A stretch of DNA of 62,168 bases. It comes from JABMRP01 sp964444795. GTDB lineage: Bacteria; Planctomycetota; Planctomycetia; Pirellulales; Thermoguttaceae. Position 1 is the first letter of the stretch. Each line of letters starts with the position of its first letter. The position numbers and the translations under genes are program-made. Below, in pieces: positions 16,291 through 24,683 of this stretch. The stretch is taken from assembly GCA_964444795.1 (NCBI GenBank), contig CAYUIQ010000015.1, forward strand, positions 1 through 62,168, given 5' to 3'. The notes beneath the pieces were generated by a model. That model made no database searches and was not told where the DNA came from. It saw only the letters and a program-made list of their open reading frames with translations.

Positions 16291-17208
16291 ATGAGTCCCG
16301 AAATGAAAACGGAGCAAGGAATGTCCAGGCAAAGTTTTTTTGCTTTTGCGGCCGAGGAAGAGCGTAAGCCCAAGCCGTTCAAGTTGCAGTTGCTTAAGTG
16401 GATCGGGAACAAGCAGCGCTTTGCACACGAAATCATTGCCAATTTCCCAACCGATTACGGTGCCTATCACGAACCATTTCTGGGCAGTGGGGCTGTACTC
16501 GGCACGTTGGCTCCAAAGCGGGCGTTTGCTTCAGATGCCTTTGAGCCTCTGATCGAAATCTGGCAGACACTACACGATTCGCCTGGAACACTCAAGCGAT
16601 GGTATGCCCAGCGCTGGCGTCGAATAGCCGAGAGCGGGAAGCAGGAAGCGTACGAAGCGGTCAAGGCTGACTTCAACGCCAATCCAAGTGGGGCAGATCT
16701 AGTGTTTCTGTGCAGGGCTTGCTACGGGGGCGTTGTCCGTTTTCGCAAGGAGGATGGCTTTATGTCAACACCTTGCGGGATACACAATCCTGTATCGCCC
16801 GACAGCTTTAGCATGAGGGTGAACGAGTGGCACAAGAGAACGGCAGGCGTTAGTTTTGCGGCAACGGATTTCGAAAAAGCAATGTGTGGAGCTAAGGAGG
16901 GTGATATCATCTACTGTGACCCCCCTTATAGCCATACGCAGAAGATTCTTTATGGCGCTCAGAAGTTCAGCTTAGAAAGGCTGTTCGACGTAATCGTGGA
17001 CTGCAAGGCCAGGGGGGTCCGCGTTGCCCTCAGTATCGACGGAAGCAAGAAATCAGGAAACCTGATCTGCAACGTTCCGATTCCAGACGGCGTTTTTGAG
17101 GAAGAAGCTTTCGTCAATTGTGGACGTTCAATGCTTAGACGTTTCCAGATGAACGGACAGACGCTAGAAGAAGAAGTAGTTGCGGACAGGTTACTACTTA
17201 CCTATTGA
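16291..17208 (+). CDS. D12-class DNA adenine N6-methyltransferase (type II R-M)
   Basis: A 305-residue Dam-family enzyme of the alpha (D12) class, which transfers a methyl group from S-adenosylmethionine to adenine N6. Motif X is KWIGNKQRFA (about 36-45), motif I EPFLGSGAVLG (about 65-75), and the catalytic motif IV IYCDPPYSH is at about 206-214. The order F-x-G-x-G before DPPY fits this class, and the length is typical. The recognition sequence cannot be told. Three in-frame ATGs (16291, 16303, 16321) compete; 16321 has GGAG at a 6-base gap and may be the true start. It is divergent from the controller/nuclease operon and protects host DNA. Its GC content is lower than that of its neighbours. 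Confidence 0.9.
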   Translation: MSPEMKTEQGMSRQSFFAFAAEEERKPKPFKLQLLKWIGNKQRFAHEIIANFPTDYGAYHEPFLGSGAVLGTLAPKRAFASDAFEPLIEIWQTLHDSPGTLKRWYAQRWRRIAESGKQEAYEAVKADFNANPSGADLVFLCRACYGGVVRFRKEDGFMSTPCGIHNPVSPDSFSMRVNEWHKRTAGVSFAATDFEKAMCGAKEGDIIYCDPPYSHTQKILYGAQKFSLERLFDVIVDCKARGVRVALSIDGSKKSGNLICNVPIPDGVFEEEAFVNCGRSMLRRFQMNGQTLEEEVVADRLLLTY

Positions 17209-17400
17209 TGAGCAGGCTGCGATCGCCCCGCCGTAAAACGAACTCGCTGTGAGAGAATAGTCCTCGCCGACGCTCGGGTGCAGGATCTGGCTGTGAAGAC
17301 GTGAACCCGAATTGATCCTGCCCCAAGGCTCGAACGCCCACGCCATTTCGTGTAGGCTATGGGCAGTGTATCCTCCCACCTCTTTCCTAGGAGCCATGCC

Positions 17401-18030
17401 ATGAATCGACTGCTATTGACGACTTTGGTACTAACGGGACTGGTTCTGATGTGTCCGCCCGCGACTGCCGACGACGGGCAAGTGGTCTTCGCCGACACCT
17501 TCGACGGCAAATTGGGCCAAGGCTGGAGTTGGCTGCGCGAGAACCCCGCTGCCTGGCGAATCCGCGAAGGCGGACTGGAGATTCGCGTCGAGCCGGGGCT
17601 GGCCCACAATGTGAAAAACGCGCTGCTTCGCAAGGCACCGGATCGTCGCGAGGGCACGTATGCCTACGAGGTGACGGTCACCAACCTCACGCCGCCGGTC
17701 GTACAATTCGAACAGGTGGGCATCACCTGGTATAACAACGGCCGGCCGGTAAAAAAACTCGTCAAGGAGCGGATCGACGGCGATACGTGGATCATCCCGG
17801 GCAAGAAGCCGATGAAGGCCAAGAGCGTCCAGTTGCGTCTGATCGTCACGGCCGGAGGATACATTGCCCAGTTTCGCCCCGACGGCCAAGGCGAATTCCA
17901 AACGGCCGGCCGGGGCGGTCTGCCCGCGCCGGGAGACGATCAAGTCAGCCTCCAATGTTACCACGGCCCCACCGACACCGAGCACTGGATGCGCTTCGAC
18001 GACTTTCGGATCGTGAAGTTGGAGGATTAG
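17401..18030 (+). CDS. Exported DUF1349-like concanavalin A-fold protein
   Basis: A 209-residue exported protein. The signal peptide (LLLTTLVLTGLVLMCPPATAD) precedes a jelly-roll domain of the DUF1349 type: FADTFDGKLGQGWSWLREN, WRIREGGLEIRVEPG, VGITWYNNGRPVKKLVKERI and the final MRFDDFRIVKL strand. Proteins of this fold usually bind carbohydrate; no enzyme activity is evident. The start at 17401 has AGGAG about 9 bases upstream. Its end carries the GGAGG ribosome binding site of the phosphotransacetylase-like gene, which starts 2 bp after the stop, so the two are translationally coupled although their functions seem unrelated. Confidence 0.75.
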   Translation: MNRLLLTTLVLTGLVLMCPPATADDGQVVFADTFDGKLGQGWSWLRENPAAWRIREGGLEIRVEPGLAHNVKNALLRKAPDRREGTYAYEVTVTNLTPPVVQFEQVGITWYNNGRPVKKLVKERIDGDTWIIPGKKPMKAKSVQLRLIVTAGGYIAQFRPDGQGEFQTAGRGGLPAPGDDQVSLQCYHGPTDTEHWMRFDDFRIVKLED

Positions 18031-18031
18031 G

Positions 18032-18994
18032 ATGCCGCGGGATGCCAGCGCAAACGACCGGGTCAAACTGAACCGGGTGGCCGATCTGCTGGAAGTGGCC
18101 GGCAAGCTGCCCGCCTCGACCGTGGTGGTGGCCGGCGGCGACCGGACCGAGGATCTCCGGCTGGTCGAGTCGGCCCGGGACCACGGCATTATCGATCGCA
18201 TCGTGCTGATCGGCCAAGGCGACCGCATCGCCCGGGGTGTCGAGGAAGTGGGCATTGAAATCGACGATGGCGACGTCGTCGCACTGGACGATCAGCAGGA
18301 CGTGGCCGCGGCCACCGCCGCGCTGGTCAAGGAGGGGACGGTCGACGTCGTGCTCAAGGGCAACATCTCGACCCCGATCATCAATCGCCGGATGATGCCG
18401 CTGGCGATTCGCCCCACGGTCAGCCTGGCGACCGTCTTCGACGCGGCGATGATCGGCGACGGCCGGATGACCGTCTTGACCGATGCCGGCGTGACGACCA
18501 ACTGCAACGTCCAGCGGATGGCCGATCTGGTGCGCAACGCCGTGGAAGTCGCCCATACCGTGCTGCGGATCGAGCGCCCGCGGGTGGCGATCCTTTCGGC
18601 CAACGAGAAGCAGATCGCGTCGTTGCCTTCGACGCAAATGGGTTCCGAACTCACGGCGATGGATTGGCCCGACGCGATCGTCTATGGCCCGCTCTCGCTC
18701 GATCTGGCGACCGATCCGCGATCGGTTGCCATCAAGGGACTTCCCGATCAGCCCGGCGCGTCGGAGGTGGCCGGCCAGGCCGACGTGTTGGTCTGCCCGG
18801 GCATCGACGCGGCCAATGTGCTCTACAAGGCGATCAGCGCGGCCAACAAATACGGTCTGGCGTCGCTGGCCAGTATCACGATCGGGTTTCCCGTACCCTA
18901 CATCATTCTCTCCCGGGCCGATTCGCTGGAAACCCGGCTGGAATCGATCGCCCTGTGCAGCGTTTACGCCCAACGAACGAAAAAGGGCACCTGA
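18032..18994 (+). CDS. Phosphate acetyl/butyryltransferase-like protein
   Basis: A 320-residue cytoplasmic enzyme of the PTA/PTB family, which moves acyl groups between coenzyme A and phosphate. Supporting segments are VDVVLKGNISTPIINRRMM (the K-G-x-x-x-T motif at about 108-118), ATVFDAAMIGDGRMTVLTDA, CNVQRMADLVRNAVEVAH and the C-terminal ADVLVCPGIDAANVLYKAIS. The length suits the short butyryltransferase-type group rather than the long Pta. Ribosome binding site GGAGG lies in the end of the preceding gene. The ACT-domain gene follows after 14 bp, and no acetate or butyrate kinase is nearby. Substrate unknown. Confidence 0.8.
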   Translation: MPRDASANDRVKLNRVADLLEVAGKLPASTVVVAGGDRTEDLRLVESARDHGIIDRIVLIGQGDRIARGVEEVGIEIDDGDVVALDDQQDVAAATAALVKEGTVDVVLKGNISTPIINRRMMPLAIRPTVSLATVFDAAMIGDGRMTVLTDAGVTTNCNVQRMADLVRNAVEVAHTVLRIERPRVAILSANEKQIASLPSTQMGSELTAMDWPDAIVYGPLSLDLATDPRSVAIKGLPDQPGASEVAGQADVLVCPGIDAANVLYKAISAANKYGLASLASITIGFPVPYIILSRADSLETRLESIALCSVYAQRTKKGT

Positions 18995-19008
18995 AGAAGG
19001 AACTCGCC

Positions 19009-19494
19009 ATGAGCCAAGCCGAGATGGGACACTGGATCTTCCGCGCACACGTCGTGGATCGTGCCGGAGCCTTGACCAGCATCGCGTCGGCGTTCAGCAA
19101 CGAAGGGGTCAGCATCGATACGATCGTGGGCCACGGCATCGAGGAACAGGCGAAAGTCGACGGCAGCGTCGTCTTGACGTTTTGCTGCACCGAAGAGGAC
19201 AAAGACAAGATGGTCCGCAAGGTGAAGCGGCTGAGCAAGGTAACCGCCTTGGCGGAATGTCCCTACGAGTCGGAGAACCTGCGTAAATCGATCCTCATCC
19301 TGTCCACGCGCCGGCTGGTACCCCACGACGTGGCGGGCGAATCGGCCTTTCTGACCCACGAACTGGTGAAGAAGGACGCCCACGGCTGGACGTATTTCTT
19401 GGCCGGCTCGCCCTGCGAGTTGGACCCCGTATTGGCCAAACTCGAAGCCGACGGCGTGGTCAAGGATATCGTTTATTCGGTGTTGGGGCTTTGA
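19009..19494 (+). CDS. Tandem ACT-domain protein (GcvR-like)
   Basis: A 161-residue protein with two ACT domains. The first (about 9-85) starts WIFRAHVVDRAGALTSIASA with the typical D-R-x-G-x-L turn and continues FSNEGVSIDTIVGHGIEEQA. The second begins RKSILILSTRRLVPHDVAGE. ACT domains bind amino acids and control enzymes or regulators; the layout resembles GcvR-type proteins. AAGGA lies 7 bases before the ATG. It probably forms an operon with the acyltransferase gene. Its last 22 bp overlap the convergent membrane-protein gene. The ligand is unknown. Confidence 0.8.
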   Translation: MSQAEMGHWIFRAHVVDRAGALTSIASAFSNEGVSIDTIVGHGIEEQAKVDGSVVLTFCCTEEDKDKMVRKVKRLSKVTALAECPYESENLRKSILILSTRRLVPHDVAGESAFLTHELVKKDAHGWTYFLAGSPCELDPVLAKLEADGVVKDIVYSVLGL

Positions 19495-20075
19495 TCGCGG
19501 CGGGCTCTGGCTGCCGCCACGACCAATGCCGACACGGGTCTTCCGGCGGCCAGGATCAACACGGTGAAAAAGACGGCCGGCGGCGCGGCCAACCAGCGAA
19601 ACAGACCAAACATCGCGGCAAAAGCGGCGGTGACGAGAAAGAGTTGGCGGAGCCCCAACAGATCGGCCGCCCGATCCGCGTCGTTGGTCGCGACGCGCAG
19701 CCGATGCACGACGGTTGCCGCGGTGGCGATTGCCGTGGCCACGGATGCGTGGATCAGCAAGACGGGTTCCCAATCGGCCAGCCCGGGCCAGAGGTAGACG
19801 GTTCCCGGTGGCCACGCGCCGCCGCGCCCGTTGGCGACCAGCGGCACGAGCGTTACCAAGCCGAAGATGGCCGCCGCCCATCCCCAATAGATCGACACGT
19901 GTCGATGCCCGCCCAGACCCACGACCATGCCCAGCAAGCCGCCCAGTCCCATGGCGAGCCCCAGGTCGGCCACGTGCAGATCCCAGTGCATCCGCACGAA
20001 GACGATCCATCCCACCACACCCAGGAGCATGCCCGAGGCAGCGCCGGCGACCGGTCTTCTGGAGGCCGTGCTCAT
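19473..20075 (-). CDS. Multi-spanning membrane protein, unrecognised
   Basis: A 200-residue integral membrane protein with about six hydrophobic helices: MLLGVVGWIVFV, LAMGLGGLLGMVVGL, WGWAAAIFGLVTLVPLVA, VLLIHASVATAIATAATVV, LFLVTAAFAAMFGLF and AVFFTVLILAAGRPVSAL. No family was recognised. The 3' end overlaps the convergent ACT-domain gene by 22 bp, so the transcripts are antisense to one another there. A large palindromic repeat (20087-20239) separates it from the next minus-strand membrane-protein gene. Confidence 0.65.
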   Translation of the reverse strand: MSTASRRPVAGAASGMLLGVVGWIVFVRMHWDLHVADLGLAMGLGGLLGMVVGLGGHRHVSIYWGWAAAIFGLVTLVPLVANGRGGAWPPGTVYLWPGLADWEPVLLIHASVATAIATAATVVHRLRVATNDADRAADLLGLRQLFLVTAAFAAMFGLFRWLAAPPAVFFTVLILAAGRPVSALVVAAARARRDQSPNTE

Positions 20076-20086
20076 GCGAAAACCTC

Positions 20087-20239
<153 letters not shown>

Positions 20240-20249
20240 TCGGGGGCCG

Positions 20250-20687
20250 TCACTCCGGCGGCGGATCGATCGACGTGGGACCGCCCGGCTTGGGCCCCAA
20301 CTCGAAGATCACCGCAAATCCCCCGGCTGCCGTGGCCAATCCGCCGAGCAAGGTCAGGTAGACGCCCACTCCGACGTTGGAGTCGATACTGAACAGGCCG
20401 ATCAGTGCGGCCAAGGTGGTTAGTGTCCCGATGACGGCCATGGCCGCCGCCGACCAGTTGCGTTGCACGAAACAAACGGCCCCGCCTTCAATCACCAAGA
20501 CAAACGCCATCGCGCCGAGCCAATACTTCACGCCAAGGGCGCTGCCAAAGCTACTAGAAAACCACGGGCAGATCAGCCCGATAAACGCCAGCGCCAGCCC
20601 GCCGCCGCTGACGTACTTGGTCCACATTTCACCCTCGTAGGGGTCGGTCAGGACATCGGGGTCGAGAAAACGTTTCGGATCGGCCAT
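20250..20687 (-). CDS. Small membrane protein, four helices
   Basis: A 145-residue membrane protein. A soluble N-terminus (MADPKRFLDPDVLTDPYEGE) is followed by about four hydrophobic segments: GGGLALAFIGLICPWF, YWLGAMAFVLVIEGGAVCFV, AAAMAVIGTLTTLAALIGLF and YLTLLGGLATAAGGFAVIF. The tail is proline-rich. I chose the ATG at 20687; upstream in-frame sequence is the back of rsmG. The family is unrecognised. It lies 44 bp below rsmG on the same strand and may be co-transcribed with it. Confidence 0.65.
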   Translation of the reverse strand: MADPKRFLDPDVLTDPYEGEMWTKYVSGGGLALAFIGLICPWFSSSFGSALGVKYWLGAMAFVLVIEGGAVCFVQRNWSAAAMAVIGTLTTLAALIGLFSIDSNVGVGVYLTLLGGLATAAGGFAVIFELGPKPGGPTSIDPPPE

Positions 20688-20731
20688 GGTCGGTTCTCCG
20701 TGTCGGGGAAGTTGGTTACCGGTCGCTGGCC

Positions 20732-21445
20732 CTATTGTAGACCGCCGGAAATCGACCGTAAACGGCATTGTTTGTCTTTCCCCATGCGATTCTTGGGGCA
20801 AATCTGCAACAGCACGCTTTCCGATTCCGTGCCGGCGATCGGGTAAGACGTCAGCTTTCGCAACGCCAAATCGCCGAGCAGCCCCCGATGCCTCGCCTCG
20901 CCCCGCTCCTTGGCCCACGAGGGACCTTTGAGGACCAGCACCCGGTCGAACGCCTCCCAGAGCTTGGAAAACCAGCCGAGCAACTTGGTCAACGGGGCAA
21001 CCGCCCGAACGACCAGCGTGTTGAACTCCGCCGGGCCCAACAGGTCTTCGGCCCGGGCGTGAAAGACGGGCACGCCGAGGCTCAGCTTCTCGACAATATC
21101 GGCCACCGCCCGGGCTTTCTTCGCCACCGATTCGCAGAGCGACACGGCCAGATCGTCGCGGAGAATGGCCAACGGCACGCCCGGCACCCCGCCACCGGTC
21201 CCCACGTCGAGAATCCGCTCGCCTTTTTGGAGAAACTCCGCAAAGGCGAGGCTATCGACCAGATCGCGCGTGACGAACTTCTCAAAGTCGGTATGCCGCG
21301 TAAGATTGACCTTGCCGTTCCACTCCCACAAACCGCGGCAATAGTCGGCCAATCGGGCGATCTGGACGTCGGGCAGTTCGATCCCCTGGCCTTGGATAAC
21401 TTCCGCCAGGCGGTCGGGAGACGGTGGGTCGGTCGAATCAGTCAC
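20732..21445 (-). CDS. rsmG: 16S rRNA (guanine-527 N7)-methyltransferase
   Basis: A 237-residue RsmG (GidB) enzyme, which methylates G527 of 16S rRNA in the cytoplasm. The N-terminal YCRGLWEWNGKVNLTRHTD pattern, ERILDVGTGGGVPGVPLAIL (S-adenosylmethionine motif I, about 77-96), then VVRAVAPLTKLLGWFSKLWE and RVLVLKGPSWAKE define the family. The length is normal, with a basic C-terminal tail. In many bacteria it lies beside gidA/parA; here it is followed by a small membrane protein and no such neighbours. A family A palindrome (21558-21658) lies upstream. Confidence 0.9.
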   Translation of the reverse strand: MTDSTDPPSPDRLAEVIQGQGIELPDVQIARLADYCRGLWEWNGKVNLTRHTDFEKFVTRDLVDSLAFAEFLQKGERILDVGTGGGVPGVPLAILRDDLAVSLCESVAKKARAVADIVEKLSLGVPVFHARAEDLLGPAEFNTLVVRAVAPLTKLLGWFSKLWEAFDRVLVLKGPSWAKERGEARHRGLLGDLALRKLTSYPIAGTESESVLLQICPKNRMGKDKQCRLRSISGGLQ

Positions 21446-21557
21446 GATCGCTCATTTTCCTTCGTGTGGTTGAAACCTTGTCCCGCGATTGCATCGCGCT
21501 GGAATAACGGCTAGCATGGATACCGTCTGCTACAAGCCAGTGCTTAGTAACAAGCCG

Positions 21558-21658
21558 ATTGATGGGTGCCTGGGGTCGAGCGCAGCGGGCCCCCAGTTTG
21601 TTGTGATCTGGGGGCTCGATGCTCGTTCCTCGCATCTCGACCCCAGGCACCCATCAAT
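21558..21658. repeat. Nested palindromic repeat, family A copy 2
   Basis: A perfect 23-bp outer inverted pair (21558-21580 with 21636-21658) encloses a CCCCCAG/CTGGGGG inner pair. The reverse complement of its right half matches 62111-62168 closely: TGCCTGGGGTCG, then TGCGAGGAACGAGCA, then AGCCCCCAGATC occur in the same order. It lies between the divergent rsmG and oxidoreductase genes. Confidence 0.85.
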
Positions 21659-21788
21659 TTCATTCCCACCCGCTACGCAAGGCGCCCTCGCATGACCCAC
21701 CATTGGACACGCCGCACGTTCTTGCGTCAAGCCGCCCATGACACCCCCCCTTTCACATAATCACACCTTCCTCCAGGAGAACCCCAAC

Positions 21789-23093
21789 ATGTCCCAACAG
21801 CTCACCCGTCGTCAGATGCTCCGCACCACGGGTGCGGCCGGGTTCGGTATCTTTGTCGCCCGGCGTGGCGCCTGGTCGGCCGAAGATTCGCCGAACGAGA
21901 AACTCAACGTGGCCGGGATCGGCGTCGGCGGACGCGGCGCGGCCGATGTGAACGGTGCGGCCGGTGCCGGGGCCCATATCGTGGCCCTGTGCGATGTTGA
22001 CCAGCGACGGGCCGGCGGAACGTTCGCCCGTTATCCCAAGGCCCAGCGGTTTGCCGATTTTCGCAAGATGCTCGAGAAGATCGACAAGCAAATCGACGCC
22101 GTGGTGATCGGCACGCCGGACCACACGCACGCGCCTCCCGGCGTGATGGCCATGAAGATGGGCAAACACTGCTACTGCGAGAAGCCGCTGACCCATTGCG
22201 TCTACGAATCGCGAGTGATGACCGAGGTGGCCGCGGAGAAGAACCTGGTCACGCAGTTGGGCACGCAGATCCACGCCGGCGAGAATTACCGCCGCGTGGT
22301 CGAGTTGGTCCGCTCGGGAGTAATTGGCCCGATCACCGAAGCCCACTCGTGGAGCGGCGCTCGCTACCACGGCGGTGATCGACCCAAGGACACGCCCGCG
22401 GTGCCCGCCGGTTTGGAGTGGGATCTCTGGCTGGGGCCGGCTCCCCAGCGTCCCTATCACCCGGTCTATTTGCCGGGCAAATGGCGTGGCTGGTGGGATT
22501 TTGCCACCGGCGGACTCGGCGATTTCTTCTGCCACTACACCGATCTGCCCTTCTGGGCGCTGGACCTGAAGTATCCGACGACCGTCCAGAGCGTCGGTTC
22601 CCAGCCCGTGCATCCGGAGGGCTGCCATCACTGGATGATCGTCACCTACGAGTTCCCCGCCCGGGGTGAGCTTCCGCCGGTGAAGCTCACGTGGTACGAC
22701 GGCGGCAAACGTCCGCCGCTGGCCGAGATGGGCGCGCCCGATTGGGGATCCGGCGTGTTGTTCGTCGGCTCCAAGGGGATGATCCTCTCGGATTACGGCC
22801 GACACGTGTTGCTACCGGCCGACAAGTTCGCCGACTTCCAACGCCCCGAGCCGACGATCCCCAAGTCGATCGGCCATCACCGCGAATGGGTCGAAGCCTG
22901 CAAGTCGGGCGGCCCAACAACCTGCAACTTCGCCTACTCCGGCCCGCTAACCGAAGCGGCCCTGCTGGGCGCCGTTTCCTATCGCATCGGCGGCAAGAAG
23001 CTCCAGTGGGACGCCGCAAACCTCAAGGCGATCGATTGCCCCGAGGCCGAGCCGCTGGTGAGTCGTCCGTATCGAGAGGGGTGGGTGTTGTAG
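21789..23093 (+). CDS. Exported Gfo/Idh/MocA oxidoreductase
   Basis: A 434-residue protein of the same family as 13381-14724 but not a recent duplicate. The N-terminus LTRRQMLRTTGAAGFGIFVA is a twin-arginine-type signal. The Rossmann motif GIGVGGRGAADVNGAAGAG is at about 40-58 and the family signature CYCEKPLTHCVYE is at about 130-142. A tryptophan-rich stretch WRGWWDFATGGLGDFFCHYT shapes the active site, as usual in the planctomycete members. AGGAGA lies about 9 bases before the ATG. Its stop is 4 bp from the stop of the convergent sulfatase. Probable substrate: sugars released from polysaccharide. Confidence 0.85.
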   Translation: MSQQLTRRQMLRTTGAAGFGIFVARRGAWSAEDSPNEKLNVAGIGVGGRGAADVNGAAGAGAHIVALCDVDQRRAGGTFARYPKAQRFADFRKMLEKIDKQIDAVVIGTPDHTHAPPGVMAMKMGKHCYCEKPLTHCVYESRVMTEVAAEKNLVTQLGTQIHAGENYRRVVELVRSGVIGPITEAHSWSGARYHGGDRPKDTPAVPAGLEWDLWLGPAPQRPYHPVYLPGKWRGWWDFATGGLGDFFCHYTDLPFWALDLKYPTTVQSVGSQPVHPEGCHHWMIVTYEFPARGELPPVKLTWYDGGKRPPLAEMGAPDWGSGVLFVGSKGMILSDYGRHVLLPADKFADFQRPEPTIPKSIGHHREWVEACKSGGPTTCNFAYSGPLTEAALLGAVSYRIGGKKLQWDAANLKAIDCPEAEPLVSRPYREGWVL

Positions 23094-23097
23094 AACC

Positions 23098-24648
23098 CTA
23101 TCTTCCCGACGCGGCCCAGTCTTCCCATAACTTGCGAAGCTCGGCGACCTTTTCCGGCATCTTCTCGGCCAGGTTGGTCAACTCGGCCGGGTCGGCTGCG
23201 AGGTCGTAGAGTTCCCACGGTCGGCGGTCGGCGGCGACGAGTTTCCACTTGCCCCCGCGGACGGCGCGGCCGTGGGCGAACTTCCAGAACAGCGCGTCGT
23301 GACCCTCGCGACGCTCGCCGCGGAAGATAGGCACCAGGCTCTTGCCGTCGACCGGGGCGATTTGCCGGTCGCCGTATTTCTCGGGGTAAGCAACGCCCGC
23401 GGCGTCCAGGGCGGTGGGCAGCAGGTCGATCACGTGGGCCACCTGATCGGTGATCTTTCCGCCGCTGGTGATGACCCGGGGCCAGTACACGATCAGCGGC
23501 ACGCGGATGCCGCCCTGATGGTTGAATTGCTTGAACAGGCGCAGCGGCGTGTTGCTGGCGTTGGCCCAGCCGTAACCGTAGCTCTGCCAGGTTTCCTCGG
23601 GGCCCGGCATCACGTCCGGGCGGTTGCCCACGATCATCGGGCGCCCGTCGCGGGTGTGCGTGTTGAGGAAGCTCCCCTTGCGGGTCGGTCCGTATTCGAC
23701 GTGGCAGCCGCCGTTGTCGATGGTGAGCATCACCAGCGTGTTGTCGGCCCGGCCGGTCTCTTCGAGCGATTGCATGATCCGGCCGATGCCGGCATCCATG
23801 CGGTCGATCTGGGCGGCGTAGACTTCCATCCGCCGCTGCTGCCAGGCCTTGTTCGGCTCGTCTTCCCAGGCGGGTACTTGCGGGTGGCGGGGAGAAAGGG
23901 ACACCTCGGACCCGATCACGCCGAGTTGCTTCATCCGCGCCAGACGCTGCCGGCGAAGCTTGTCCCAGCCCATCGCGTACCGGCCTTTGTATTTGGCTAT
24001 GTCCTCGGGCAGCGCGTGCAGCGGCCAATGGGCGGCCGTGTAGGCGACGTAAAGGAACAGCGGCTTGTTCTTCGGCGTCTGGCGGATGTATTTCACCGCA
24101 TTGTCGCTGATGGAGTCGGTATAGTAGAAATCGTCGTTGGTTTTCCACTCGTCTTCGGCCGGCTGGCCGTCGCGGGTAAGATTCAACGGCGCGAAGAAGC
24201 TGCCGCAGCCGATCGGCGTGCCGAAGAAGCGGTCGAATCCCCGCTCGCGGGGCGCGTCGCGGCCGCCCGTGTCGTTGGTGCAGTGCCACTTGCCCGACAT
24301 GCACGTCCGATACCCGGCCGCGGAGAGTGCCTCGGCCACTGTCACGTTATCGCCCCGGCTGAACCCGCGGATGTGATACCGCCCGGTCAACAGGGTCGCC
24401 CGGGTCGGGGCGCACATGTTCTCGGTATGATATTGCGTGAAGCGGAGCCCGGTGGCCGCCAGTTGGTCGATATGGGGCGTATCGATCTCGCCGCCGTAGC
24501 AGCCGAAATCGGAATAGCCGATGTCGTCGCCAATGATGATAACGACGTCGGGACGCGGCGAGAGTGGTTCCTGGCCGCTGGCGATCTGGCCGAAGACGCA
24601 TACGGCGACGGTCAGGAGGAGGTGCCGGAAGAGACCGAGTTTCGTCAT
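23098..24648 (-). CDS. Secreted arylsulfatase-type sulfatase
   Basis: A 516-residue type I sulfatase that removes sulfate esters outside the cytoplasm. A signal peptide (LFRHLLLTVAVCVFGQIASG) precedes the metal-binding DD of VVIIIGDDIGYSDFGCYGG (about 36-52). The formylglycine site is C79 in MCAPTRATLLTGRY, a C-x-P-x-R form with Thr in place of the usual Ser. Further family motifs are MSGKWHC and LVMLTIDNGG. Maturation needs a sulfatase-modifying enzyme, which is not in the window. It is convergent with the oxidoreductase gene and 35 bp downstream of the ceramidase-like gene on the same strand. Confidence 0.9.
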   Translation of the reverse strand: MTKLGLFRHLLLTVAVCVFGQIASGQEPLSPRPDVVIIIGDDIGYSDFGCYGGEIDTPHIDQLAATGLRFTQYHTENMCAPTRATLLTGRYHIRGFSRGDNVTVAEALSAAGYRTCMSGKWHCTNDTGGRDAPRERGFDRFFGTPIGCGSFFAPLNLTRDGQPAEDEWKTNDDFYYTDSISDNAVKYIRQTPKNKPLFLYVAYTAAHWPLHALPEDIAKYKGRYAMGWDKLRRQRLARMKQLGVIGSEVSLSPRHPQVPAWEDEPNKAWQQRRMEVYAAQIDRMDAGIGRIMQSLEETGRADNTLVMLTIDNGGCHVEYGPTRKGSFLNTHTRDGRPMIVGNRPDVMPGPEETWQSYGYGWANASNTPLRLFKQFNHQGGIRVPLIVYWPRVITSGGKITDQVAHVIDLLPTALDAAGVAYPEKYGDRQIAPVDGKSLVPIFRGERREGHDALFWKFAHGRAVRGGKWKLVAADRRPWELYDLAADPAELTNLAEKMPEKVAELRKLWEDWAASGR

Positions 24649-24683
24649 GTTGGGTCCTCTGGAGCGGGTTTCTTTTCACCGGG

